NCBI GenBank assembly: GCA_963755335.1
Contig: CAVWJW010000005.1
Coordinates: 62,001 to 126,000 of the forward strand
Source of the DNA: UBA10649 sp963755335
Lineage (GTDB): Bacteria; Actinomycetota; Actinomycetes; S36-B12
Length of the DNA stretch: 64,000 nucleotides
Direction: 5' to 3'
Below the pieces are notes generated by a model, which worked only from the letters and a program-made list of their open reading frames with translations, made no database searches and was not told the DNA's origin. Positions 38,422-48,177 of this stretch are shown here, piece after piece; positions within the stretch are counted from its first letter, which is position 1; every line of letters starts with the position of its first letter. Both the position numbers and the translations under genes were made by a program.

Positions 38422-38487
38422 ATCCCGGCGCTGGATACCATGGGCCTTCGCCCCACAGGACCTTGACGAGATCGGCAGCTGACGACG

Positions 38488-40965
38488 ATGACCGAGAGTG
38501 CGGAGACCATCCGCGAGACCTACGACGCGGCTGCCATGCAGGAGAAGTGGCTGCCCGTGTGGGACGAGCTCGCTCCGTTCCGGTCGGGTCGCCCCGACGA
38601 TCCGCGCCCCAAGAAGTACGTCCTCGACATGTTCCCGTACCCGTCGGGCGATCTCCACATGGGGCACGCGGAGGCCTACGCGCTCGGTGACGTCATCGCC
38701 CGCTACTGGGTCCAGCGCGGCTTCAACGTCATGCACCCCATCGGCTGGGACTCCTTCGGCCTGCCCGCGGAGAACGCCGCGATCAAGCGCGGCGAGGACC
38801 CGAGCGTGTGGACGTACGAGAACATCGACCAGCAGAAGGCGTCGATGCGGCGCTACGCCTGCTCGTTCGACTGGGACCGCGTCCTGTACACGAGCGACCC
38901 CGAGTACTACCGCTGGAACCAGTGGTTCTTCCTCCAGATGTTCGAGCGCGGCCTGGCGTACCGCAAGGACAGCGCCGTCAACTGGTGCCCGAACGACCAG
39001 ACGGTCCTCGCGAACGAGCAGGTCGTCGCCGGACTGTGCGAGCGCTGCGACACGCCCGTCACGAAGAAGAAGCTGACGCAGTGGTACCTGCGCATCACCG
39101 ACTACGCCGATCGCCTGCTCGACGACATGAAGCAGCTCGAGGGCCAGTGGCCCGACAAGGTGCTGCTGATGCAGAAGAACTGGATCGGCCGGTCCACCGG
39201 TGCCGAGGTGGAGTTCGCGATCGAGGGTCGCGACGAGCCGGTGACGGTGTACACGACCCGGCCCGACACGCTCTTCGGCGCAACCTTCTTCGTGGTGGCC
39301 GCCGACTCCGACCTCGCGGCCGAGCTGGCGGCCGGCACCGACGCCGAGATCGAGTTCGCGACGTACCTGGAGAAGGTCAAGCAGACGTCCGACCTCGACC
39401 GGCTCGACTCGTCACGCGCGAAGTCCGGTGTGTTCCTGCAGCGGTACGCCATCAATCCGGTCAACGGCGAGCGCATCCCCGTCTGGGCATCCGACTACGT
39501 GCTGTCCGACTACGGCACGGGCGCGATCATGGCCGTGCCCGCCCACGACCAGCGCGACCTCGACTTCGCCCGCGCCTTCGGCCTGGACGTCCGCATCGTC
39601 GTCGAGGGCGGCGAGGACCCGGCCGTCACGGGTGTGGCCACGGCCGACGACGGGCCGCACGTGAACTCGGGGCCGCTCGACGGACTCGACAAGGCGGAGG
39701 CGATCGCCGCGATCACCGCCGTGCTCGAGGAGCGCGGCACCGGCCGACCGGCGACGAACTACCGCCTGCGCGACTGGCTGATCTCGCGGCAGCGGTTCTG
39801 GGGAACGCCTATCCCGATCGTGCACTGCGGCACGTGCGGCGAGGTGCCGGTACCGCTCGACGAGCTGCCGGTGCGCCTGCCGTCTGCCGTCGGCCTCGAC
39901 CTCAAGCCCAAGGGCACGTCGCCCCTCGGCGGTGCCGCGGAGTGGGTCGAGACGACCTGCCCGCGATGCGGTGAGCCGGCGCGGCGCGACACCGACACCA
40001 TGGACACCTTCGTCGACTCGTCGTGGTACTACCTGCGCTACACCAATCCCCAGGACTCGACGGCCGCCTTCGATCCCGAGGTCGTGCGCGAGTGGCTGCC
40101 GGTGGACCAGTACGTCGGCGGCGTGACGCACGCGATCCTGCACCTGCTCTACTCGCGCTTCTTCACCAAGGTGCTGCACGACATGGGCCTGCTCGACTTC
40201 ACCGAGCCGTTCACCCGCCTGCTCAACCAGGGCATGGTCGTGATGAACGGGTCGGCCATGAGCAAGTCACGCGGCAACCTCGTGCGACTGTCGGACGAGC
40301 TCAAGGACAACGGCGTCGACGCCGTGCGCATGTCCATGGTGTTCGCCGGACCGCCGGAGGACGACATCGACTGGGCGGAGGTGTCGCCGTCAGGATCGAA
40401 GAGGTTCCTGGCACGTGCCTGGCGCCTGGCCGGCGACGTCGCCAGCGACCCGGGGGTCGATGTCACCAGCGGCGATCTCGAGCTGCGCAAGGCCACGCAC
40501 AAGGCCGTCCACGACGCCGAGGTGGCCGTCGAGTCGTTCCGCTTCAACGTCGCCGTCGCCCGCGCGATGGAGCTCGTCAACGTCACGCGCAAGGCCATCG
40601 ACACGGGCTGCGGTCCGGCCGACCCGTCGGTGCGCGAGGCCGCCGAGGCGGTCGCGATCATGCTGTCGCTCGTCGCGCCCTACACCGCCGAGGACATGTG
40701 GTCGCTGCTGGGCCACGATCCGTGCGTCGCGTTAGCAGGATGGCCGCAGGTCGACCCGACGCTGCTCGTCGAGGAGACTGTGACGTGCGTCGTGCAGATC
40801 GCCGGCAAGGTCCGCGAGCGACTCGAGGTACCGCCAACCATCACCGAGGACGAGCTGCGCGAGTTGGCGCTGGCGTCGCCGGCCGTGGTCAAGGGCCTCG
40901 AGGGTCGCGGCATCAAGACCGTCATCGTGCGGGCGCCGAAGCTCGTCAACATCGTCCCGGCGTAG
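38488..40965 (+). CDS. leuS: Leucine--tRNA ligase
   Basis: Charges tRNA-Leu. HMGH is at residues 57-60 and the second ATP motif reads AMSKSRGN near residue 590, a known variant of KMSKS. A zinc site (WCPNDQ ... CERC) and the CP1 editing domain with TTRPDTLFGATF are present. 825 residues, normal length. The accessory stretch ends here. A TACCAT box at 38436-38441 could be the -10, giving a leader of about 40 bases. Confidence 0.96.
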   Translation: MTESAETIRETYDAAAMQEKWLPVWDELAPFRSGRPDDPRPKKYVLDMFPYPSGDLHMGHAEAYALGDVIARYWVQRGFNVMHPIGWDSFGLPAENAAIKRGEDPSVWTYENIDQQKASMRRYACSFDWDRVLYTSDPEYYRWNQWFFLQMFERGLAYRKDSAVNWCPNDQTVLANEQVVAGLCERCDTPVTKKKLTQWYLRITDYADRLLDDMKQLEGQWPDKVLLMQKNWIGRSTGAEVEFAIEGRDEPVTVYTTRPDTLFGATFFVVAADSDLAAELAAGTDAEIEFATYLEKVKQTSDLDRLDSSRAKSGVFLQRYAINPVNGERIPVWASDYVLSDYGTGAIMAVPAHDQRDLDFARAFGLDVRIVVEGGEDPAVTGVATADDGPHVNSGPLDGLDKAEAIAAITAVLEERGTGRPATNYRLRDWLISRQRFWGTPIPIVHCGTCGEVPVPLDELPVRLPSAVGLDLKPKGTSPLGGAAEWVETTCPRCGEPARRDTDTMDTFVDSSWYYLRYTNPQDSTAAFDPEVVREWLPVDQYVGGVTHAILHLLYSRFFTKVLHDMGLLDFTEPFTRLLNQGMVVMNGSAMSKSRGNLVRLSDELKDNGVDAVRMSMVFAGPPEDDIDWAEVSPSGSKRFLARAWRLAGDVASDPGVDVTSGDLELRKATHKAVHDAEVAVESFRFNVAVARAMELVNVTRKAIDTGCGPADPSVREAAEAVAIMLSLVAPYTAEDMWSLLGHDPCVALAGWPQVDPTLLVEETVTCVVQIAGKVRERLEVPPTITEDELRELALASPAVVKGLEGRGIKTVIVRAPKLVNIVPA

Positions 40966-40971
40966 CCCCGC

Positions 40972-42201
40972 GTGACGTCGATCACGGCTGACGAGGCACG
41001 ACTCGTCGCGCTGTGGTCGCAGGGGTTCGTCGAGCCCATCGAGGCAGCCACGCCCGGCCAGGTCCAGCGCATGGGCGCTGCCCGACGCTCGCGACTCGTG
41101 CACGCCATGCTGCGCCACCTCGGCGCCGTTCAGCTCGACACGATCTCCGTCCTCGCCCGCTCCCATGAGCTGGTCGCCTATGCACGCTTCGGCGCCATCG
41201 GGCGGGCCGCGATCGAGGATTCCTACTGGAATGCCGGCGGGAGCTTCGAGTACTGGTCGCACGCCGCGTGCATCCTGCCCATCGAGTCGTGGCCCCTGTT
41301 CGCGTTCCGGCGCCGTGACTTCGAGCGGCGCGGGCTCCGCTGGCACGACGTCCCGCAGCAGGCCGTCAAGGACGTGCTGGCGCGCCTGGCCGACGGACCG
41401 CTAGCGACGTCCGACATCGGCGGTGCGAAGAAGGGCGGGGAGTGGTGGGACTGGTCGGAGTCGAAGATCGCCATCGAGTGGCTCCTCGACATCGGCACGG
41501 TCGTCGTGGCTCAGCGGGTCGGCTGGCGACGCATCTACGACCTGGCTGACCGGGCGGTGCCCTCGGGCTTGCGCGATCTCCACCTGTCAGACGACGAGTG
41601 CGTGCTCGCGCTGATCGCCGACGGCGCCCGCACTCTCGGTGTGGGCACCGCGGGCGACATCGCCGACGTGCACCGAGTGAAGAACGTCGACGTGAAGCGA
41701 CACGCTGCCGATGCGGGGCTCGTTCCGATATGGGTCGAGGGCTGGCGTGATGCGGCGTGGATCACGCCCGATGCGCTCGCCTGGCTGGCGACCGATCCGC
41801 GCGCGACCGTCCGCACGACCATGCTGTCGCCCTTCGACTCGCTCGTCTGGCACCGGCCGCGCACCGAGCGGATCTTCGGCATGACGCACCGACTCGAGGC
41901 CTACACGCCTGCGCACAAGCGCGTGCACGGCTACTTCGCCATGCCGGTCCTGCACCAGGGTCGGCTGGTGGCACGGGTGGATCCCAAGCGCGAGGGCGGC
42001 GTACTGGTGGCGAAGCGGGTCACCTTCGAGGACGCCGCCCTCCGGCGCGATGGGACGGTCAAGCCGGCCGTCGTCGACGGCACCGCGTCGGCGCTGCTCG
42101 CGGCGGCAGCATGGGTCGGTGCTCAGGGGGTCGTGGTCGAGCAGACGGTGCCGACGACCGCCTCGTCCGCGCTCGCCTTCCGTGTCCAGTCCGACGGCTA
42201 A
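40972..42201 (+). CDS. Winged-helix DNA glycosylase, YcaQ/AlkX-like
   Basis: A 409-residue HTH_42 family protein. The catalytic Gln-x-Asp of the YcaQ (AlkX) branch is seen in LGAVQLDTISV near residue 50; the AlkZ branch would have Gln-x-Gln. Three tandem winged-helix regions and the late MLSPFDSLVWHRPRTERIF motif agree. YcaQ-type enzymes unhook alkylated bases and interstrand crosslinks. It follows leuS after 6 bases, so co-transcription is likely. Confidence 0.85.
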   Translation: MTSITADEARLVALWSQGFVEPIEAATPGQVQRMGAARRSRLVHAMLRHLGAVQLDTISVLARSHELVAYARFGAIGRAAIEDSYWNAGGSFEYWSHAACILPIESWPLFAFRRRDFERRGLRWHDVPQQAVKDVLARLADGPLATSDIGGAKKGGEWWDWSESKIAIEWLLDIGTVVVAQRVGWRRIYDLADRAVPSGLRDLHLSDDECVLALIADGARTLGVGTAGDIADVHRVKNVDVKRHAADAGLVPIWVEGWRDAAWITPDALAWLATDPRATVRTTMLSPFDSLVWHRPRTERIFGMTHRLEAYTPAHKRVHGYFAMPVLHQGRLVARVDPKREGGVLVAKRVTFEDAALRRDGTVKPAVVDGTASALLAAAAWVGAQGVVVEQTVPTTASSALAFRVQSDG

Positions 42202-42204
42202 GGT
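42199..42204 (+). promoter_or_regulatory. -10 box of the DegV gene, leaderless
   Basis: TAAGGT overlaps the stop codon of the glycosylase gene and lies 7 bases before the ATG at 42212. Confidence 0.45.
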
Positions 42205-42211
42205 CGGGCGC

Positions 42212-43069
42212 ATGAGCGAGCCTCGGGTGGCCGTCATCACGGACTCGACCTGCTACCTCCCCTCCGGATGGGCCGAGGACTTCGGCATCGGCGTCGTTCC
42301 CGTACAGGTGATCGTCGGCGGGCAGTCGTTCGACGAGACAGAAGACGACCAGGCGCAACGCGTCGCCGAGGCGCTGCAGGACTGGCAGCCGGTGACCACG
42401 TCACGGCCGTCGCCGATGCGATTCGTCCAGGCCTACGAGTGGGCAGTGGAATCGGGAGCCTCCGAGATCGTCGTGGCGACGCTGAGTTCGGCCATGTCCG
42501 CCACCTACGAGTCCGCGCTGCTCGCCGCCAAGGAGTGCGACGCCTCGATCCGCGTCGTCGACTCGCGGACGATCGCCATGGGCCTCGGCTTCGCCGTGCT
42601 CGCGGGTGCGCAGGCGGCCCGATCAGGGGCGTCCGCGGAGGACGTGGCGGCGGTGATCGAGCAGCGGGCGGCCTCGTCCTCTGTGTTCTTCTACGTCGAC
42701 ACCCTGGAGTACCTGCGGCGCGGCGGCCGCATCAGCTCGGCGAGGGCGGCCGTCGGCCAGGCCCTGCAGGTCAAGCCCCTGCTGCGGGTGGTCGACGGGC
42801 ATGTTGCACCGCAGGAGCAGGTGCGAACCGCCGGCCGGGCACTGAGCCGGCTGGAGGACCTCGCGGTCGAGGCCGCCGACGGTCACTGCTGCGACGTCGC
42901 CGTCCAGCACCTGGGCGCACCGGAGCGGGCCGGCGACCTGGCCCGTCGACTTGGCGACCGCCTTCCCGATGCCACCGTCGTGGAATGCCCGGTCGGCGGC
43001 GTCGTCGGTGCCCATGTCGGGCCGGGCATGGTCGCCGTCGTGGTCGCCCCCCGTCCGAGCGTGGTGTGA
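42212..43069 (+). CDS. DegV family fatty-acid-binding protein
   Basis: A 285-residue DegV protein that binds a fatty acid, in other bacteria as the FakB partner of a fatty acid kinase. The opening VAVITDSTCYLP, the TSRPSP motif near residue 67, and FFYVDTLEYLRRGGRIS are typical. It is followed after 3 bases by plsY, which fits a phospholipid-related job; no FakA gene is in the window. Confidence 0.9.
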   Translation: MSEPRVAVITDSTCYLPSGWAEDFGIGVVPVQVIVGGQSFDETEDDQAQRVAEALQDWQPVTTSRPSPMRFVQAYEWAVESGASEIVVATLSSAMSATYESALLAAKECDASIRVVDSRTIAMGLGFAVLAGAQAARSGASAEDVAAVIEQRAASSSVFFYVDTLEYLRRGGRISSARAAVGQALQVKPLLRVVDGHVAPQEQVRTAGRALSRLEDLAVEAADGHCCDVAVQHLGAPERAGDLARRLGDRLPDATVVECPVGGVVGAHVGPGMVAVVVAPRPSVV

Positions 43070-43072
43070 TCG

Positions 43073-43663
43073 ATGCCTGAATGGGGCTGGTGGGTACTTG
43101 CCGGGGCGGTCGGCTACCTCATCGGCTCCGTCAATCCGGCGGCGATCGTCGCGCGGATCTTCCACGTGGACCTGCGCAGCACGGGCTCAGGCAACCCCGG
43201 GGCGACCAACGTCGGACGAGCGCTCGGCCCGCGCTGGGCGGTCCTCGTCGGGGCGCTCGACATCCTCAAGGGCTTCGTACCTGCGGTCCTGTTCGGCTAC
43301 CTCGGCGGGCAGACCGCCGGCGAGGTGGCAGGTCTGGCGGCGGTGCTCGGCCACATCACCTCCCCCTTCCTCAAGGGGCGCGGTGGCAAGGGCGTGGCCA
43401 CGACGCTCGGCGCGATCCTCGGCGTGACTCCGCTGCTGGCGCTGCCGGTGCTGGCGGCGTTCGGCATCGGCGTCGCCATCTGGCACCGGGTGGGACTCGG
43501 CGCCGTCCTCGGCGCGGTCATGCTGGGCGTGAGCGCGATCGTGGCCTACGCGGCCGGCTGGCTCGATCAGGCGGACATGTGGTTCGCCCTCGTTCTGGCC
43601 GCCATGGTGCTGGTGCGCCACCAGCGCAACCTTCGCCAGGCGTGGGCGCAGTTCCGCTCCTAG
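43073..43663 (+). CDS. plsY: Glycerol-3-phosphate acyltransferase PlsY
   Basis: Membrane enzyme that transfers an acyl group from acyl phosphate to glycerol-3-phosphate. The three PlsY motifs are present: GSVNPA, SGNPGATN near residue 43, and GRGGKGVAT near residue 102. Five to six membrane segments, 196 residues. The DegV neighbour supports a lipid-synthesis unit. Confidence 0.9.
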   Translation: MPEWGWWVLAGAVGYLIGSVNPAAIVARIFHVDLRSTGSGNPGATNVGRALGPRWAVLVGALDILKGFVPAVLFGYLGGQTAGEVAGLAAVLGHITSPFLKGRGGKGVATTLGAILGVTPLLALPVLAAFGIGVAIWHRVGLGAVLGAVMLGVSAIVAYAAGWLDQADMWFALVLAAMVLVRHQRNLRQAWAQFRS

Positions 43664-43743
43664 GGCGGCGGTCCACAGGGCACCGATCGCGGTCCGGCGT
43701 CCACAGGTCGTTCGTGACGAGTCGCTCGGCCTGAAGGCCGACC

Positions 43744-43749
43744 TAGCGT
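43744..43749 (+). promoter_or_regulatory. -10 box of comEA, leaderless
   Basis: TAGCGT lies 7 bases before the GTG at 43757. Two copies of GTCCACAGG (43671-43679 and 43699-43707) lie upstream. Confidence 0.5.
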
Positions 43750-43756
43750 CGGACGG

Positions 43757-44638
43757 GTGTGGAGCCGACATGCGAAGGAGCAGCTGAGCGCCGCCGCCAC
43801 CGTCCGGCTGCAGCACCTCTCGCGGCAGTGGCGGGTGCCCGACGGCGTCTCGGCGGAAGCAGTGGCCGCGCCCGGCGAGGTGGATCCGCCGGTCGTCGAT
43901 CCGTGGTCGGCGCTTCTGGCCGATCAGGGGCCGGCCGCATCGGCCGCCGACCCATTGGGTGACGCCCTCGCCCCCGGGCCGTGGAGCCGGTCGGCGGTCC
44001 GGGGTCTCGTGCTGCTTGTGGCCATCGCCGTCGCCCTTGCCGGCTGGTGGTGGTGGGCCGGTCGGCCGCGCGAGGCGGTCGCTGCCCCCACGCTCGTGAG
44101 TGCGGGGCAGCCGCTGTCCGGGGGTTCGGCGTCCGCGACCACAGCGCCGACGCCGTCGGTCGTGGGTCCAACGACGAGCGGTGCGGCGGCGGGGGCCACC
44201 CCTGGCGGATCGGCCGGTGAGGTGATCGTGCACGTCGTGGGACAGGTTCGGCATCCGGGTCTGGTGACCCTGAAGCAGGGGTCCCGGGTCGCTGATGCCG
44301 TCGTCGCCGCCGGTGGCGTGACCCGGCCACGGGCCGCGGACTCGGTGAACCTGGCTCGGGTCCTGGTCGACGGCGAGCAGGTGGTCGTGGGCTTCGCGGC
44401 CCAGGCCGTGGCCGGGGTTCTGGGCATCTCCCCGTCGAAGGCGGGCGGCCCAGTGAATCTCAACAGCGCTGATGCCGCCACCTTCGAGGGCCTGCCCGGC
44501 GTCGGGCCGGTGCTCGCCGAGCGCATCGTCCAATGGCGACTGAGCAATGGGCCGTTCCGATCCGTGGACGAGCTCGGCGAGGTGGCGGGCATCGGCGACG
44601 CGATTCTGGCTCAGCTGAAGCCGCTGGTTGCCGTGTGA
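43757..44638 (+). CDS. comEA: ComEA family DNA-binding protein
   Basis: Competence protein that binds incoming DNA outside the membrane. The 293-residue protein has a cytoplasmic N-terminal tail of about 80 residues, one membrane segment (about 80-98), a Ser/Thr/Ala-rich linker, an SLBB domain (VIVHVVGQVRHPGLVTL) and a C-terminal helix-hairpin-helix pair (VNLNSADAATFEGLPGVGPVLAERI). The stop overlaps the comEC start. Confidence 0.92.
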   Translation: MWSRHAKEQLSAAATVRLQHLSRQWRVPDGVSAEAVAAPGEVDPPVVDPWSALLADQGPAASAADPLGDALAPGPWSRSAVRGLVLLVAIAVALAGWWWWAGRPREAVAAPTLVSAGQPLSGGSASATTAPTPSVVGPTTSGAAAGATPGGSAGEVIVHVVGQVRHPGLVTLKQGSRVADAVVAAGGVTRPRAADSVNLARVLVDGEQVVVGFAAQAVAGVLGISPSKAGGPVNLNSADAATFEGLPGVGPVLAERIVQWRLSNGPFRSVDELGEVAGIGDAILAQLKPLVAV

Positions 44639-47047
44639 GGGACGGCCGCCTTCTCGTGCCGGCGGCGAGCTCGTGGCTGGCGGCGGTGGTCGTCACGGTC
44701 CTGCTGAGATCCGTCGTCGACTTGTCGGCTCGGCACGAGCTCGGCCTGCGGATACTCGTCGGCTCGGCAACCGGCCTGCTCGTGGTCGTCGTGCTCGGGA
44801 CGGTGTGGGCGGCCCGCAGGAGCGAGGCGCGAGTGCTCGTCGTGGTGGGGCTCGCGGGGCTGCTTGACCGGAGCCGCGGCGGCCGCCGGCCATGCCGCCG
44901 CACTCGCCCCGCAGCCCCTTACCGAGTGGGTGCAGTCACGCGCCACCAGCACCGTCCAGGGGGTGGTGACCAGCGAGGCCATCGTCAAGGCCGTGCCCGC
45001 GGGCTCGGGCTGGCATGGTGCTCCCCGACGAGAAATGCGGCTGGCCACCAGCCGCATCGGGGCTCGGGGTGGGCTCATCGACGTCGAGCTGCCCGTCGTG
45101 GTGCGACTGGCCGATCAGGGGCCGAGCCCGCCGGTCGGCGCCGAACTGGTCATCGTCGGGCGGCTGGCCCCTGCCACGCCGCAGTCCGATGCGGCTGCCG
45201 TCCTCACCGTGAATGCGCAGGCGCCGCAGATCGCGGTGGTCGCCGGCCCCGGGCCCGTCGATACGGTCGCCGGCGCGATGCGGGCGGGACTCCGCCGGGC
45301 GCTGTCCGGTACCGCCCCTGACGCTGGATCCCTCGTTGCCGGACTCGCCATCGGCGATGAGTCCGGGCAGAGCGCCGTGCTGCGGCTGCAGATGCGCTCC
45401 AGCGGGCTGGCCCACCTGACGGCGGTGTCCGGCGGCAATGTCAGCATCGTCGTGGTGGCGGTGCTGGCCCTCGCCGCGCTGCTCAGGCTGCCCGTGCTGG
45501 GCCGAGTGCTGGTGTCGTTGCTCGCGCTGGCGTTCTTCGTCATCCTCGTCGGCCCGGCACCGAGCGTGATCCGTGCCGCCGTCATGGCCGGGCTCGTGCT
45601 GATCGGGCTTCTCGTGGGCGGACGACGGGCCGGCCCCTCGGTGCTGGCAGCAGCCGTGATCGTGCTGGTGGTCCTGGCCCCGGGCCTGACCACGTCGTGG
45701 GGGTTCGCCCTGTCCGCCGGCGCCACGGCCGGCGTCATCCTGCTGAGCTCGCGCACCGATCGGCTGCTGGGCCGGTGGAGTCTGACCGCCCGGCTGCCGC
45801 CGGCCATCCGTGACGGCCTGGGCATCACGATGGCGGCGCAGGCGGCGACCGTCCCCGTGCTTGTCGCCATGGGCTCGACCGTCGGATGGGTTTCGCTGCC
45901 GGCCAACGTCCTGGCCATGCCCGTGGTCGCGCCGGTCACGATCCTCGGGCTGCTCGCCGCCGTCGTGGCGCCGGTGGCGCCCGCCGTCGCCGGCGGGCTG
46001 GCGCACCTGGCCGCGTGGCCGGCGGGCTGGATCGCCCTCGTCGCGGCCACCTGCTCCGACCTGCCGGGCGCCCGCCTGCCCCTGCCAGCCGGCTGGCCCG
46101 GCGTCCTCGCTCTGGCTGGCCTGGTGATGGGACTGGTGGCACTCGCGCGAGTGGCCCACGTCGCCTATCCGCATGGAGTGCCGTCAACGGTACGGATCGC
46201 TGCCGCGGGGGTCTGTGCGCTGGTCGTCATCGGCGGCGTCGTCCTCCCGCCCGACCGACGATCGTGGCCGCCCGCCGGGTGGCTCATGATCATGTGCGAC
46301 ATCGGGCAGGGAGATGCCCTGCTCCTGCGGGCGGGAGATCAGACGGCCGTTGTCGTCGACACCGGACCTGAGCCGGAGGCCGTGCACCGCTGCCTCGACG
46401 ACGCACGGGTGACCGCCGTGGCGGCGGTGGTCCTCACGCACTTCCACGCCGATCACGTCGGAGGCATCGAGGGAGTGCTGCGCGACCGGCCCGTCGGGGC
46501 CGTCCTGGCGACGCCCATCCGTGACCCGCCGGCCGAGGCGGCCAGGGTGGAGCAGCTGGCGGCCGATCAGGGCCTGGCCGTGGAGCCGATCACTGCCGGT
46601 GACACCCGTGTGGTGGGCAGCGTCTCGTGGCGTGCCGTGTGGCCGCGTCGGGTGATCGCGGCCGGCTCAGTGCCGAACAACGCGAGCGTCGTCCTCGTCG
46701 TCGAGATCGACGGGCGCCGCCTCCTGTTGATGGGCGACGTCGAACCCGAGGCGCAGGCGGCCGTGGCAGCCGACATCGCCGGCCGGGGCTACGACGTCGT
46801 CAAGGTGCCCCACCATGGCTCGCGCTACCAGCATCCGCTCCTGACCACCTGGGTGCCGGCACCGATCGCGCTGATCAGCGTCGGGGCCGGCAACGACTAC
46901 GGGCACCCAGCCGAGTCCACGGTGGCAGCGTGGCGCGGGATCGGGGCGATCGTCGTGCGAACGGACATCAGCGGGGATGCCGCCGTCGTGGCGAACGGAT
47001 CGCAGACCGCGGTGGTGGCCCGGCATGGCATGCTGCCGTCATCATGA
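44635..47047 (+). CDS. comEC: ComEC/Rec2 DNA uptake channel (frameshifted)
   Basis: Polytopic membrane protein that carries single-stranded DNA across the membrane. After removal of one extra base near 44,863 it has about 803 residues: N-terminal membrane helices, an OB-like region, the competence domain (GESGQSAVLRLQMRSSGLAHLTAVSGGNVS) and a C-terminal metallo-beta-lactamase domain with THFHADHVGG and VPHHGSRYQ. All key histidines are present. It overlaps comEA and holA by a few bases at each end. Confidence 0.9.
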
Positions 47048-48045
47048 CCGCGCACCTCACCCTCGCCATCGGCTCCGAGTCGCTCCTCGTGGACCGGGCC
47101 GTCTCGCGGGTGTCGGCGCAGGCGCGGGCGGCCGACCCGGACGTCCAGCGTTCGGTGATCTCCGCCGCCGACGACTCCGCGGCGTACGAGCTGCGCGAGG
47201 CGACCGCCCCCAACCTCTTCGGCGACGGCGGTGTCGTCGTCGTGACCGGCATCGACGCGGCCGACGACGCCCTGGCGAAGGCGATGCGGGCGGTCGTCGC
47301 GGACCTGCCCGACAACGTCTACCTCGTCATCACCCATCCCGGGGGAGTCAAGGGCAAGGCCCTGCTCGATGACCTCAAGGCCGCGGGGGCGGAGGTGGTC
47401 GACTGCCAACCGGTGAAGAGGGGCAAGTCGACCCAGGAGTTCCTCAGCCGGGAGTTCGCCGCGCACCGCCGCAAGGCCACGTCGGGAGCCCTCACCGCGC
47501 TCTACGAGTCGATCGGCCAGGACCTCGGCCTGCTCGCTGGAGCGGTGTCGCAGCTGTGCAGCGACGTCGATGCCAACCCGATCGACATCGACGACGTGAA
47601 GGACTACTTCGCCGGCGTGGCCGACGTGTCCGGCTTCGTCATCTCGGACGCGGTATGGGAGCGGCGCTATGCCGAGGCCCTCCGCAGCCTTCGGCAGGCC
47701 ATGCTGACGTCCGACGCCGGACGGATCGGGCCGATGGCCACCTCGTCGCTGGCCTCCGGGCTGCGCTCCATGGTGCGGGTCGGCGGCATGCCGCCGGGTG
47801 CCAGCCAGGCCATGATCGCCAAGGAGGCCGGGGTTCCGCCCTGGAAGGTCGAGCCGCTGCGGCGGCAGTGGGCCCGCTGGAGCGGCGACCAGCGCCGTCT
47901 CGCGGCCGCGGTGGTCGCGCTGGCCGACGTCGACGGGGCCGTCAAGGGCGGCGTCCTCGAGGGCTCCAGCCTGGATCCTGAGCAGAAGCTGCTCGCGCTC
48001 GAGCGGCTGGTCGCCACGACGTCCGCTGCGGCTCAGCCAACCTGA
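47044..48045 (+). CDS. holA: DNA polymerase III subunit delta
   Basis: Clamp-loader subunit that opens the sliding clamp. The 333-residue protein begins with HLTLAIGSESLLVDRAV and carries NLFGDGGVVVVTG near residue 57 and the later LSREFAAHRR and AGAVSQLCSD stretches typical of the delta fold. The ATG overlaps the comEC stop (ATGA). Gene order comEC-holA-rpsT is conserved in many bacteria. Confidence 0.92.
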   Translation: MTAHLTLAIGSESLLVDRAVSRVSAQARAADPDVQRSVISAADDSAAYELREATAPNLFGDGGVVVVTGIDAADDALAKAMRAVVADLPDNVYLVITHPGGVKGKALLDDLKAAGAEVVDCQPVKRGKSTQEFLSREFAAHRRKATSGALTALYESIGQDLGLLAGAVSQLCSDVDANPIDIDDVKDYFAGVADVSGFVISDAVWERRYAEALRSLRQAMLTSDAGRIGPMATSSLASGLRSMVRVGGMPPGASQAMIAKEAGVPPWKVEPLRRQWARWSGDQRRLAAAVVALADVDGAVKGGVLEGSSLDPEQKLLALERLVATTSAAAQPT

Positions 48046-48177
48046 CGGCCATATCCCGCTCAACTCTCGGTAAAGCCGGGTGAAATGCCCTAAATATCCC
48101 TTTCTTGGGTTAGGGGACCGGGCGAGCAGGTGGCTAGCCTGCTGGAGTTCGCGATCATCCCCACCAAGGAGAGTTGC

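Noticed and set aside
29568..38487. Attachment site copy of the tRNA-Ala 3' end
   Set aside because: I looked for a second copy of the T-arm and CCA segment up to leuS and saw none; no integrase gene is present either.
43671..43707. DnaA boxes or a replication origin before comEA
   Set aside because: GTCCACAGG lacks the full TTGTCCACA match, only two copies exist, and no dnaA, dnaN or AT-rich region is near.
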